Assembly: GCF_008107625.1 (NCBI RefSeq)
Contig: NZ_SDKK01000026.1
Coordinates: forward strand, 8,556 to 71,898
DNA length: 63,343 bases
Origin: Zoogloea oleivorans
GTDB taxonomy: Bacteria > Pseudomonadota > Gammaproteobacteria > Burkholderiales > Rhodocyclaceae
Direction: 5' to 3'
Shown here: piece after piece, positions 8,203 through 17,171 of the stretch
Layout of the letters: every line of letters begins with the position of its first letter
Numbering within the stretch: position 1 is the first letter of the stretch
Program-made: the position numbers and the translations under genes
The notes under the pieces: model-generated
What the model was told of the DNA's origin: nothing
Database searches by the model: none
The model's input: the letters and a program-made list of their open reading frames with translations, nothing else

Positions 8203-9822
8203 TTAACAGGGCAACTGGGCGACGGCAGAGGGCAGCGCGTGAAGGGTATAGCGGTTGCCGCCACGTTTCTTGGCATCGTACATCGCATCATCGGCGTGCT
8301 TGAAGAGGCCCAGTGCAGTGCTGGCATCGACCGGATAGACGCTGACGCCGATGCTCGCGCTGACCGGAAAACCACCGCTGAAACAGGTACTTTGGGCAAC
8401 CGCAGCGAGCATCCGCTTCATGATGTCTTCGAGCTGGGCGGTGTCGGTGAACCCGTTGATGAGCAGCACGAACTCGTCGCCCCCCCAGCGGGCCACGGTG
8501 TCTTCCTCGCGCAGCGCAGCCTCCAGGTGGCGGGCCACATCGCGCAGGACCGCATCGCCGACGGTGTGGCCGAGGCTGTCGTTGATCGGCTTGAAGCCGT
8601 CCAGATCGGTCAGGCACACGGCCACCCGGGCACCCGTGCGACGGGCATGGGCCAGGGCCAGGGCGAGCCGATCGTCGAGGAGGTTACGGTTGGGCAGTCC
8701 GGTCAGGGCATCCCGGTGGGCCATCTCGCTGAGGGTCTGGCGGGATGCCCTGAGGGCAATGTTGAGCTGGCGGGTGCGCCAATAGAGCACCGCCAGCCCG
8801 GCCGCGGCCAGGAAGAGTCCGACGAAGATCTGCAGTGCGTATTCCCGGACGACGTCCATCGGGGAGATGTGTTCCTGCTTGTCGTAGGGATAAACGCGGT
8901 GCCGGCGCATCACGCTTTCGACGCTCTTGTATTCCAGCGGCGTGGACCAGCGGTAATAACGGGCGCTCTGCGCCGCCGGCCCGTCGGGCGGCATCAGCAG
9001 CAAGGCCGCCACGACCTGGTTGGTGACGTCGATCGGCACGCGCGGCACGGCCGCCAGCGGCCATTCCGGAAACAGCCCGGTGGTGATCAGGAAGGGAAAA
9101 TCGGAAAAGCGCGCCGGGCTGATGACGCGCAGCCGGGCCAGCTCGATCTTGCCTTCCCGGGCCATGGCCTCGAGCAGGCCGGTACGCGTGAAACCCACAT
9201 CGGCCTGCCCGTCGAGCACGGCCTGCACGCACAGATCCTGCGGAAAACCGAGGAAGCGGACCTCGCTGTCGGACTCGATATCCACGCCGTGCTGGCGGAG
9301 CAGGTCGTACTGGAGCAGAAAGGCGGCGAAGGAGGTGCGGTCCACGGCGGCGATGCGCTTGCCCTTCAGGTCCTCCAGGCGCTGGATGTCATGGCGGTCG
9401 CTGCGGGCAAAGATCACTCCGCCGAACTGGTTCACGAATTTGCCGTTCTCGCTTTTGACGAGGGTGGCAACCCGGGAGACGCCGTAGACGGTTTCCAGAA
9501 TGATGTAGTGCTGCGGGTTGGTCAGGACGAAATCGAGTTCATTCCTGCCGAGGGCGCTCTCGAACTCACTGACCGTCATCGGCACCGCCACGAAGCGGGC
9601 GCCAGGCACCTTGGCGGACAGGAAATCCATCGTCGGCTGCCATTCGCGCACCGTTACCGACTTGTCGCGAAAGGCGGTGATGCCGACGCGATAAACCTTG
9701 AGGGCCTCCGCAGCGCGGGCCGAAGTCACGGCCAGAACCAGCAACACCAGAACGACAAGCAGGACGATCCTGCGCTGCAAGGGCAGGACATTACGCCAGA
9801 TGGCTGGCCGGGAGACGTTCAT
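8203..9822 (-). CDS. PhnD-like periplasmic sensor fused to GGDEF diguanylate cyclase
   Basis: The protein has 539 residues. An N-terminal membrane anchor/signal (residues 17-38) is followed by a PhnD/phosphonate-type substrate-binding domain (about 42-290). A transmembrane helix spans about 329-348 and a GGDEF domain about 365-530. The active-site motif G-G-D-E-F is intact at 447-451. The product-inhibition I-site RxxD is present at 438-441, exactly five residues before it, so an active, feedback-controlled diguanylate cyclase is expected. The sensor domain would face the periplasm and bind a small oxyanion or organic ligand, not identified. The gene lies 27 bp after the MASE1/CHASE kinase and 9 bp before lutA. 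Confidence 0.93.
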   Translation of the reverse strand: MNVSRPAIWRNVLPLQRRIVLLVVLVLLVLAVTSARAAEALKVYRVGITAFRDKSVTVREWQPTMDFLSAKVPGARFVAVPMTVSEFESALGRNELDFVLTNPQHYIILETVYGVSRVATLVKSENGKFVNQFGGVIFARSDRHDIQRLEDLKGKRIAAVDRTSFAAFLLQYDLLRQHGVDIESDSEVRFLGFPQDLCVQAVLDGQADVGFTRTGLLEAMAREGKIELARLRVISPARFSDFPFLITTGLFPEWPLAAVPRVPIDVTNQVVAALLLMPPDGPAAQSARYYRWSTPLEYKSVESVMRRHRVYPYDKQEHISPMDVVREYALQIFVGLFLAAAGLAVLYWRTRQLNIALRASRQTLSEMAHRDALTGLPNRNLLDDRLALALAHARRTGARVAVCLTDLDGFKPINDSLGHTVGDAVLRDVARHLEAALREEDTVARWGGDEFVLLINGFTDTAQLEDIMKRMLAAVAQSTCFSGGFPVSASIGVSVYPVDASTALGLFKHADDAMYDAKKRGGNRYTLHALPSAVAQLPC

Positions 9823-9849
9823 CGCTCAGGATCGATGTTTTCTGGAGCC

Positions 9850-12800
9850 TCATTGTATGCCTTCGTTCTGCCGGGAGGATTGCCGGCCGAGCCATGCGAG
9901 CATGGTCACGAACAGCATCCCCGGATCGGCCGGCTTGGCGATGAAGTCGTCCATGCCGGCGTCGAGGCAGGCCTGGCGGTCTTCCTCGAAGGCGTTGGCG
10001 GTCATGGCGAGGATCGGGGTGTGGTGGTAGCCGGGCAGCGCGCGGATCGCACGGGTGGCGGCAAGGCCGTCCATGCCGGGCATCTGGACGTCCATCAGGA
10101 TCAGGTCGTAGGCCGTGTGGCTGGCCATCCGGAGTGCCTCCAGGCCATCAGCGGCCAGGTCGGTGTGCAGGCCGAGCACCTGGCGCAACAACTCCAGGGT
10201 GACCTCCTGGTTCACCCAGTCGTCTTCGGCCAGCAAAATACGCTTGTCCCGACACAGGGCACGCAGCTGGCTCTCGGCATCCTGAACAGACAGGGACGCA
10301 GCATGCGCCACCGCGCCGGCATCGGCATCGGCCTTGTCGATGCGGCAGGTGAACCAGAAGGTGCTGCCGTGCCCCGGTATGCTGCCAACGCCAATGTCGC
10401 CGCCCATCAGGTGCACCAGGCGCTTGCAGATGGCCAGCCCGAGGCCGGTGCCGCCGAACTGCCGGGTGGTCGAACCGTCGGCCTGCTCGAAGGGTTTGAA
10501 AATGCGCTCCCAGGCTTCAGGCGGAATGCCGACCCCGCTGTCCTGCACCTCCATGCGCAGCAGGATGCCCGTTGCGTCTTCTTCCACGCAGAATGCCCGC
10601 ACCACCACCCTGCCGCGACTGGAGAACTTGATCGCGTTGCTGACGATGTTGAGGAGAATCTGCTGAAGCCGCAGCGGGTCGCCGAGCAGCGGCAGGCTGG
10701 CCAGGCGGCGCTCCACCTCGACCTCCAGTGCCAGGCCCTTGGCGTCGAGATTGGCACTGACCAGGCTGTCCATGTTGGCAATCACGCTCTGCAGGCGAAA
10801 GCCGGTCTTCTCGATGGTCAACCGTTCGGCGTCAATGCGCGACAGTTCGAGCACGTCGTTGAGCAGTTGCAACAGATGATTGGCGGCACGGGCTATCTTG
10901 GCCAGCTTGTCCTTCTGTCCCGGATCGGTGTTGTTGCGGCCCAGCATGTGGGCAAGGCCGATGATGGCGTTCATCGGCGTGCGCAGCTCATGGCTCATGT
11001 TGGCCAGGAAGGTGCTCTTGGCCCGGTTGGCGGTTTCGGCGGCTTCCTTGGCGATGGAGAGATCGACGGTACGCGCCTCGACGAGTTCTTCCAGGTGGTC
11101 CCGGTGGCGCGTCAGTTCGGCTTCGGCCAGCTTGCGTTCAGTGATGTCGCGAATCGTCGAGTACACATAGTCCTGCCCGTCGGCGCTGACGAGATTGGCG
11201 GTCACCGCCACCTGGATGCAGGTGCCATCCTTGTGGCAGTACTGGCTTTCGATCTGCTGAACACCGTGCTGGCCGAGGTAGGTCCAGTGCGCCTCCCAGT
11301 CGGCCTGCGAAAAGGCGGGAGCGATATCGGGCACGCAGAGGCGGGTAAGTTCCTCCACCGAGTAGCCGAGCAGGTCGCAGGCGGCCTGGTTGCCCCGGGC
11401 GATGCGACCGTCCGGATACATCCAGAAAGCCGCATCGGCGGATTTGTCGGTGGAGATCTTGGCGAGGGCCAGCTCCTTGTTCTTGGCGGCGATGTCGGCG
11501 GTCTGGCGCTCCACCTGCCGCCCGATGATGGCCGTGCGGCCGCTCATGCCGAGCATCAGTGTCTGCAAGAGGGTGGCGAAGAGCAGCCCGATAACCCCGA
11601 CGGCCCAGGCAACCCACGGCCGGCTCTGCTCAAGATAGTGGTCGCTGGCCGAAACCGTCAGTTCCCACTCGCGATCGGCAATCTTGAACGGCCCGCGCCA
11701 GACGGCGCGTGACGCAGAGGCATCCGGCGGCGTGCCATCGAAACCCTGCGTATCGCTGCGACTACCCGGATCGGTCAGGCGCAGGGTGAGGCCGGCGGGC
11801 AGAAAGTTGTGGGTGGCCACCTCGATCAGCTGATCGAGCTTGACGACCGCCACCGCAAAACCGAGCAGCCGGGAGTCGGGGCCGGAGGTGGCGCTGGCGC
11901 CATGCACCGGGGACAGCAGCAGCACGGCGATGCGATCCCGGTTGTCCTGGACCAGGCGCAGGGGAGAGGTCACAACGATACCGCTACCGGCAGCAGCACG
12001 GCTGAGGGCGTCCCGGCGCAGGGGCTCCGAATTGATGTCGAAGCCCAAAGCCGGTTGATTGCCCGGGCGCGGCACGATGTAGCTGACCGGCACGTAAATA
12101 TCCCGTCGGCTGACCGTGATGAGCCGGCCCTCGTGGTCCCGCTCGGAGATGCGGAAGCCGGGCTGTGCCAGGCGCCTGGCCATCTCCCGTTCAAAGCGGG
12201 GCCGACCGGCATCCGGCACGTAGGCATTGAAGCTGAGGGCGGAGATTTCCGGGTTATCCACCAGCGTGGACAGGGTGAAACGCTCGAATTGCTCCGGTGT
12301 GATGTCGGGATCGACCTCCAGCACGCGGCGCAGGGCGGAAAGTGCCTCCTGGTGTATCAGCAGGCGATCGCCAATGCGCTTCTGGAGGGACTCTGCATCC
12401 TTGGCCAGGCGCGCTTGCTGGGTATTCTGCTCCCAGTTCGCCGTGGTGTAGATGGCAACACCGACGAACAGCAGGGTCAGGGCCATGGGCAAGGCCACCT
12501 GGCGCAGCCGTGAACGCCACAGCGTATCGGTACGGAGCAGAAAGCACAGGGTCAACGGCGCAAAGGTAAGAACGCCGAGGGTATCGCCAACAAACCAGTT
12601 CCACCACGCAAAGGGCAGCACGGTCTGCTCGATAACGCGCATGAAATAGAGGGCAGTGATGCCCATCGTCGCCGACACCAGACAGGCCAGCGGGCCACCG
12701 ATCAACAGAAAGAGTACGACGGCGCGCTCGTGTTCGAGCCTTTGCCAGGCCGGCCCCTGCCAACGCCGGACCAGCGCCTGGCCGATCCACGCCTGGGCGG

Positions 12801-13089
12801 TGGCCCCGCTGGCAATGCAGGCGGCCACGATGGCCGTGTCCGGCGACAGGCGCTCCTGGAAGATGGCCAGACCAAGATTCACCGCTATCGAGCCGAACCA
12901 GATCCCCGGCAGGGCACCGCGCCCAAAACACAGCGCTACCGCCAGAGCCAGGCCAGCCGCCGGAAAAATCGGACTGGCGTAGCCCGGTGAAATGGCGAAA
13001 ACCAGGCCTAGACCGCCAAGCACCAGGTAGGCAATAGCAATACAGAGGTTTCGGCCAACCACCGGGCAGGGAATCGCTAGCACTTTCAT
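9850..13089 (-). CDS. MASE1-CHASE-PAS hybrid sensor histidine kinase
   Basis: This large integral-membrane sensor has 1079 residues. Residues 1-215 form a multi-helix MASE1 region. A periplasmic CHASE-type domain follows at about 225-440, then another membrane helix (about 490-515). A PAS domain spans about 550-655. The HisKA domain has phospho-acceptor His700 in [10 protein letters not shown]. The HATPase domain has D-S-G-V-G-I and G-G-T-G-L-G-L boxes, and a receiver domain ends the protein with D in [16 protein letters not shown] domains sense small extracellular ligands. The gene is the first of a possible run kinase - PhnD/GGDEF - lutABC, which suggests the signals are linked to carbon use; that link is inference. 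Confidence 0.93.
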   Translation of the reverse strand: MKVLAIPCPVVGRNLCIAIAYLVLGGLGLVFAISPGYASPIFPAAGLALAVALCFGRGALPGIWFGSIAVNLGLAIFQERLSPDTAIVAACIASGATAQAWIGQALVRRWQGPAWQRLEHERAVVLFLLIGGPLACLVSATMGITALYFMRVIEQTVLPFAWWNWFVGDTLGVLTFAPLTLCFLLRTDTLWRSRLRQVALPMALTLLFVGVAIYTTANWEQNTQQARLAKDAESLQKRIGDRLLIHQEALSALRRVLEVDPDITPEQFERFTLSTLVDNPEISALSFNAYVPDAGRPRFEREMARRLAQPGFRISERDHEGRLITVSRRDIYVPVSYIVPRPGNQPALGFDINSEPLRRDALSRAAAGSGIVVTSPLRLVQDNRDRIAVLLLSPVHGASATSGPDSRLLGFAVAVVKLDQLIEVATHNFLPAGLTLRLTDPGSRSDTQGFDGTPPDASASRAVWRGPFKIADREWELTVSASDHYLEQSRPWVAWAVGVIGLLFATLLQTLMLGMSGRTAIIGRQVERQTADIAAKNKELALAKISTDKSADAAFWMYPDGRIARGNQAACDLLGYSVEELTRLCVPDIAPAFSQADWEAHWTYLGQHGVQQIESQYCHKDGTCIQVAVTANLVSADGQDYVYSTIRDITERKLAEAELTRHRDHLEELVEARTVDLSIAKEAAETANRAKSTFLANMSHELRTPMNAIIGLAHMLGRNNTDPGQKDKLAKIARAANHLLQLLNDVLELSRIDAERLTIEKTGFRLQSVIANMDSLVSANLDAKGLALEVEVERRLASLPLLGDPLRLQQILLNIVSNAIKFSSRGRVVVRAFCVEEDATGILLRMEVQDSGVGIPPEAWERIFKPFEQADGSTTRQFGGTGLGLAICKRLVHLMGGDIGVGSIPGHGSTFWFTCRIDKADADAGAVAHAASLSVQDAESQLRALCRDKRILLAEDDWVNQEVTLELLRQVLGLHTDLAADGLEALRMASHTAYDLILMDVQMPGMDGLAATRAIRALPGYHHTPILAMTANAFEEDRQACLDAGMDDFIAKPADPGMLFVTMLAWLGRQSSRQNEGIQ

Positions 13090-13137
13090 TGATCCAGGTA
13101 TTGGGCTTACTGCACAGGCGGGGGATGAACATCCACC

Positions 13138-13200
13138 TTGTCAAAGAAGGCGCATTGTCAACCGAGGTACCGCCCTAAGTCATCGTTTCTGTCAAAGAAA
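13138..13200. promoter_or_regulatory. Three TGTCAA words phased at 17 and 34 bp
   Basis: In the gap between the divergent kinase gene and the TauE-type gene, the hexamer TGTCAA begins at 13139, 13156 and 13190, i.e. at spacings of 17 and 34 (2 x 17). The first and third copies extend to TGTCAAAGAA. Phased direct repeats just upstream of a gene are typical of activator or response-regulator binding. The binding protein is unknown and chance cannot be excluded. Confidence 0.3.
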
Positions 13201-13254
13201 GCCGCTTTATGGGCCAGAAGCCCTTACCATCAGGCGCCACCCCAGGAAAAAACC

Positions 13255-14010
13255 ATGGAAATGACCACCACCGGCTGGATCGTCACGGCCTTTGCGATCC
13301 TGTTCACCGGCATCGCCAAATCCGGCTTCGGTGGCGCGCTGGGCGGGCTGGCCATACCATTCATGGCCCTATGGCTGTCGCCCCGGGAAGCCTTGGCGGT
13401 GATGCTGCCCATTCTCATCGCCATCGACCTGTTCGGCATCCGCGCCTGGCGCGGCAAGGCTGACTGGACCGACCTGAAACTGCTGCTCCCTGCCGCGCTG
13501 GTGGGCATCGCCGTCGGTACGCTGGCCTTCGGCGTGATGTCGGAGCGCATGGTGAAGGGCGCGGTCGGGGCCATTGCGGTGACCTTCGCCCTCGATCGCC
13601 TGCTCCGCACGGGCAAGCCGGGCAGCGCCGCCAGCGGACCGCCGCCCCGCCACTTCGCCTGGTTGTGCGGCGTCGGATCCGGCATCACCAGCACCCTCGC
13701 CCACGCCGGCGGACCACCGGTCATGGTCTATCTGCTGTCCCGCCGCCAGCCGCGGGAAACCTTCGTCGCCACCTCGGTGTTCTTCTTCGCTGTCATCAAC
13801 CTGGCCAAGCTGCCGTTCTACGTCGGCCTCGGCCTGTTTACCCGCGACACCCTGATCATGTCGGCGATGCTGCTGCCGCTGGTACCGGTCGGCGTGGGGC
13901 TGGGAAGGCACCTGCTGGCACGGATTCCCGAGCGGCCGTTCTACCTGTTCGCTACCGCAGGGCTGGGGCTGTCGGGCGTGAAGCTGCTGTGGGATGGCGT
14001 AATGGGCTAG
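13255..14010 (+). CDS. TauE/SafE-family anion exporter
   Basis: This 251-residue integral membrane protein has about eight predicted helices. Two internally similar halves begin with F-T-G-I-A-K-S-G-F-G-G-A-L and C-G-V-G-S-G-I-T-S-T-L-A-H-A-G-G-P-P, the latter being the hallmark loop of the TauE/SafE (DUF81) family. Members export sulfite, sulfoacetate or related organic anions across the inner membrane. The ATG at 13255 follows CAGGAAAAAACC. An upstream in-frame extension of 39 codons is rejected because it is basic and not conserved-looking. The substrate cannot be told from sequence. Confidence 0.9.
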   Translation: MEMTTTGWIVTAFAILFTGIAKSGFGGALGGLAIPFMALWLSPREALAVMLPILIAIDLFGIRAWRGKADWTDLKLLLPAALVGIAVGTLAFGVMSERMVKGAVGAIAVTFALDRLLRTGKPGSAASGPPPRHFAWLCGVGSGITSTLAHAGGPPVMVYLLSRRQPRETFVATSVFFFAVINLAKLPFYVGLGLFTRDTLIMSAMLLPLVPVGVGLGRHLLARIPERPFYLFATAGLGLSGVKLLWDGVMG

Positions 14011-14142
14011 TCCGGCTTATGTGTGGCAGCGTACGTTTTGTTTCATCTGCGGGGTTCAGGCTGTAGTCATTGCAGGGCCATACTGCGTTACATGCTTTGT
14101 GTGCCAGCCAATCCGCCGCTTTTCAACAGAAGGAACATCGCC

Positions 14143-14595
14143 ATGATCCGTCCCCGCCATCTGCTCCAATCCCTCCTTGTCGCCTCGACCCTCGGGGCCG
14201 TGACCATTCCCGCCTTTGCCGACGCCCCCTGTGGGCCGATGGGTGGCGCGGGCGGCTATCGCGAACACCGCGCCGAGCGCATGGAGCAGCACCACAAAAA
14301 GGTCCACGACGCCCTCAAGCTGACCGCCGAGCAGGAAGTGGCCTGGAAGAAGCTCGTCGACTCCGAACATCCCATGCACAAGCCGGAACCCGGCAAGGCC
14401 GAAGACTGGGCCAAGCTGACCACCCCGGAACGCGCAGACAAGATGCTCGAACGCATGAAGACCCATGAAGCCGCGATGACCAGCCATATCGCCGTGCTCA
14501 AGGAGTTCTACGCCGTGCTGACGCCGGAACAAAGGAAGATCTTCGACGACTCGCACCGCGGCACTCGTCGTGGTGGCATGCGCGGCAAGCCGTAA
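14143..14595 (+). CDS. Spy/CpxP-like periplasmic LTXXQ protein
   Basis: The 150-residue protein has a signal peptide (M-I-R-P-R then a hydrophobic core ending at A-F-A-D-A) followed by an all-helical mature region. Two LTxxQ-type motifs characteristic of Spy/CpxP proteins are visible: L-T-A-E-Q-E near residue 64 and L-T-P-E-Q-R near residue 126. Spy is an ATP-independent periplasmic chaperone and CpxP an envelope-stress modulator. The C-terminal tail is Gly/Arg rich. The start ATG has AGAAGGAA upstream. It precedes the PAQR gene by only 2 bp, so the two are likely co-transcribed. Confidence 0.85.
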   Translation: MIRPRHLLQSLLVASTLGAVTIPAFADAPCGPMGGAGGYREHRAERMEQHHKKVHDALKLTAEQEVAWKKLVDSEHPMHKPEPGKAEDWAKLTTPERADKMLERMKTHEAAMTSHIAVLKEFYAVLTPEQRKIFDDSHRGTRRGGMRGKP

Positions 14596-14597
14596 TC

Positions 14598-15236
14598 ATG
14601 AACGCCCGCGCCCAGAGCCGGGCCGAGGAGATCGCCAACAGCGTCAGCCACGGCCTCGGCTGCGTGCTGGCGCTGGCCTTCATGCCCTTTCTGATCGGCA
14701 GCATCGCCGAGCGCGGGCCGACCATCGCCGTGGTCGGCAGCATCGTCTTCGCGGTGACGATGGTCCTGCTCTACTTCGCATCCGCCCTCTATCACGCCCT
14801 GCCCGACAGCCGCGCCAAGGCGATCTGCGGCAAGCTCGACCACGGCGCGATCTACCTCTTCATCGCCGGCAGCTACACCCCCTTCGCCCTCGGCGTGCTC
14901 AACGGCGCATGGGGCTGGAGCCTGTTCGGCGTGGTGTGGGGTCTGGCCGGCATCGGCATCACCCTCAAGATGCTGGACCGCCTGAGCCACCCCTTGTGGT
15001 CCACCGGACTGTACCTGCTGATGGGCTGGCTGGTGGTGGCCGCCGCCGTCCCGCTGATCGCCCGCATGCCTTCACCGGGCCTGCTGTGGCTGCTGGCTGG
15101 CGGACTCGCCTACACGGCCGGGGTGATCTTCTTCCTGACCGATGCCCGCGTGCGTTTCGGGCATTTCATCTGGCACCTGTTCGTGATGGCCGGAACGGCC
15201 TGTCATGCGGTGGCCGTCGCCGGATATTCGCTCTGA
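14598..15236 (+). CDS. Hemolysin III/PAQR-family membrane protein (YqfA-like)
   Basis: This 212-residue protein has seven predicted membrane helices. It shows the family signatures N-S-V-S-H-G-L-G near the N terminus, L-Y-H-A-L-P-D-S-R-A-K (first His cluster with Asp) and a C-terminal F-G-H-F-I-W-H-L-F-V-M-A-G-T-A-C-H. The histidine and aspartate residues of these motifs form the Zn-binding, ceramidase-like active site of PAQR proteins. Bacterial hemolysin-III members affect membrane lipid homeostasis. It sits 2 bp after the Spy-like gene. Confidence 0.92.
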   Translation: MNARAQSRAEEIANSVSHGLGCVLALAFMPFLIGSIAERGPTIAVVGSIVFAVTMVLLYFASALYHALPDSRAKAICGKLDHGAIYLFIAGSYTPFALGVLNGAWGWSLFGVVWGLAGIGITLKMLDRLSHPLWSTGLYLLMGWLVVAAAVPLIARMPSPGLLWLLAGGLAYTAGVIFFLTDARVRFGHFIWHLFVMAGTACHAVAVAGYSL

Positions 15237-15297
15237 GACGCGCCCACAAGCGGAATGCGGATACCCTTGCGGCCCACGCACAGTAACGGGGTCGTCG

Positions 15298-16302
15298 ATG
15301 TTCAGCCGTAAAGATTGGGTCACTGGCAGCTCTTACCTGCTCGCCGCCGCCGGCATTCTGGCGGTGTTGAGCCTGCACCTGCTGCACGGGCTGTTCGCCG
15401 CCATGCTGGTTTACATGCTGGTGCATCTCGCCCAGCCGCTGGTCGGCAAATCCTTTGCCGGGCAGCGCGGCAAACTGCTGGCAACCGCCGGGCTGGCGGT
15501 GCTGGTGGTGGCCTGCGTATCCGGATGCGGCCTGTGGATCGTCTCGATGCTGCATCGGGGCGGCGGCGTGGAAGCCATGTGGGTAAAGATTGCCGAAACC
15601 ATCGAAAGCGCCAATGCCGTGCTGCCACCCTGGCTGCCGAGCAGCCTGCCCAGCAACGGCCCGGAGCTGAAGGCCGAGGCAGTGCACTGGCTGCGTGACC
15701 ACGCCCCCGAACTGCGCCTGCTCGGCAAGGAGGCCGGCGTGGCGCTGGCCCACATCCTCATCGGCATGATTCTCGGGGCGATGCTGGCAGTGCAGGAAGT
15801 GGCCTCGCCCGGCAGTCGCAAGCCCCTGGCAGAAGCCCTGATGGCGCGCATTCACCGCTTTTACGCATCTTTCCACAGCGTATTTGTGGCCCAGGGCAAG
15901 ATTTCCCTCATCAACGCAAGCCTGACGGGCATCTACATCCTGATTTTGCTGCCGCTGCTGGGCATTCACCTGCCCTTCGGCAAGACCATGGTGCTGATCA
16001 CCGCACTGGTGGGGCTGCTGCCGGTGGTCGGCAACCTGATTTCGAACACCATCATCGTGCTCATCAGCCTGTCGGTGTCGCCGTTGGCAGCGGCAGCCTC
16101 GCTGGTCTTTCTGGTGCTGCTGCACAAAGCCGAGTATTTCCTCAACGCGCGCATCGTCGGCGGCGAGATCAACGCCAAAGCCTGGGAAATCCTGCTCTCG
16201 ATGGTGTTCATGGAAGCGCTGTTCGGCTTTGGCGGCGTGGCCATCGCGCCGATACTGTATGCCTATCTCAAGGCCGAGCTGAAAGCGGCAGAACTGGTCT
16301 AG
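15298..16302 (+). CDS. AI-2E/PerM-family membrane transporter
   Basis: The 334-residue protein has seven or eight predicted helices: two N-terminal, a long extracytoplasmic/amphipathic central region (about 75-150), and a C-terminal cluster. The cluster includes G-L-L-P-V-V-G-N-L-I-S-N-T and F-G-F-G-G-V-A-I-A-P-I-L-Y-A-Y, which correspond to conserved segments of the AI-2E transporter (DUF20) family. Members have been linked to autoinducer-2 export or Na+/H+ antiport, so the substrate is uncertain. The ATG at 15298 was chosen over an extension of 31 codons that overlaps the upstream gene. Confidence 0.85.
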   Translation: MFSRKDWVTGSSYLLAAAGILAVLSLHLLHGLFAAMLVYMLVHLAQPLVGKSFAGQRGKLLATAGLAVLVVACVSGCGLWIVSMLHRGGGVEAMWVKIAETIESANAVLPPWLPSSLPSNGPELKAEAVHWLRDHAPELRLLGKEAGVALAHILIGMILGAMLAVQEVASPGSRKPLAEALMARIHRFYASFHSVFVAQGKISLINASLTGIYILILLPLLGIHLPFGKTMVLITALVGLLPVVGNLISNTIIVLISLSVSPLAAAASLVFLVLLHKAEYFLNARIVGGEINAKAWEILLSMVFMEALFGFGGVAIAPILYAYLKAELKAAELV

Positions 16303-16406
16303 CCGGCCCCAAAAATCATCAAGCTTCACAAAAGCTTCATGCAATTTGCGTGACAGGCTGTCGACAATGGCGGTATTACCCTATCGGCTTGCGCCCGCCT
16401 TCCGCC

Positions 16407-17171
16407 ATGTATCTCAGCGGCCTCATAGCCCACCTCCGCACCCTGATTGCCGATGAGGCGCTCGACTTCGTCTTCCAGCCGATCTTCGACCTGCACCGCC
16501 GGGACGTGCTGGGCTACGAAACCCTGATGCGCGGACCTGCAGACTCACCGCTCCACACCCCGGAACAATTGCTGCGGGTGGCCCGCGATGCCGGCCTGGG
16601 GCTCGTGCTGGAACGCCTCGCCTGCCGCCGAGCACTGGCCACCTTCGTGGCCGCGCGTCTGCCCGGGCGGCTCTTCATCAACCTGAGCGCGGCGATGATC
16701 GTCGACCCGGCCACGGCGGCCGAGCTGCAGGAAATGGTAAAAGATGCCGGGCTGCCCCCCGAACGGCTGGTCATCGAGCACATCCACCACGGCGAAGACG
16801 CCGCCGACGGACTCGACGCGGCGCTCCGGAGCCTCGTCGCACAGGGCTTCGGGCTGGCCTTCGACGCCCTTGGGGCCGACGGCACGGCACCGCAACCCGA
16901 CTTCGTCAAACTCGCCCCGGCCCACATCCGCCAGATTCACAGCGACGCTCACCACCAGCAGGCCGTGGCGGCTTTCGTGCGCCAGGCGGGCACCCTCGGG
17001 GTGCAGGTAGTGGCTGAAGGCGTGGAGGATTCGCGCGAGCTGGCGACCCTGCGGGCGCTGGGCTGCGACTGCGCCCAGGGCTACCTGCTCGGGCGCCCCG
17101 CTGCCGATCCGGCCCGCCAGCTGTCGCGCAGCGTGGCCGGTATTCTGCTTGGCCCGCTCAGCCCGCCGTGA
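16407..17171 (+). CDS. Stand-alone EAL domain protein, partly degenerate
   Basis: The protein is a 254-residue single EAL domain with no sensor or membrane part. The catalytic loop glutamate is kept in Y-E-T-L, as are F-I-N-L-S, the second glutamate in L-V-I-E-H, the lysine in F-V-K-L and V-V-A-E-G-V-E. The usual D-D-F-G metal-binding loop reads F-D-A-L-G, so the second aspartate is missing, and the loop-6 region after it is shortened. Loss of that residue normally abolishes or strongly lowers c-di-GMP hydrolysis. The protein may therefore bind c-di-GMP or act through protein contacts. Its 3' end overlaps the convergent norD by 14 bp. Confidence 0.85.
   Translation: MYLSGLIAHLRTLIADEALDFVFQPIFDLHRRDVLGYETLMRGPADSPLHTPEQLLRVARDAGLGLVLERLACRRALATFVAARLPGRLFINLSAAMIVDPATAAELQEMVKDAGLPPERLVIEHIHHGEDAADGLDAALRSLVAQGFGLAFDALGADGTAPQPDFVKLAPAHIRQIHSDAHHQQAVAAFVRQAGTLGVQVVAEGVEDSRELATLRALGCDCAQGYLLGRPAADPARQLSRSVAGILLGPLSPP

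Noticed and set aside
7477-11712. A 1411-residue open frame on the plus strand opposite lutA, the cyclase and the kinase
   Set aside because: It is the antisense shadow of well-supported genes in high-GC DNA. Its translation is low-complexity (His/Gly/Gln/Val rich) and matches no family.
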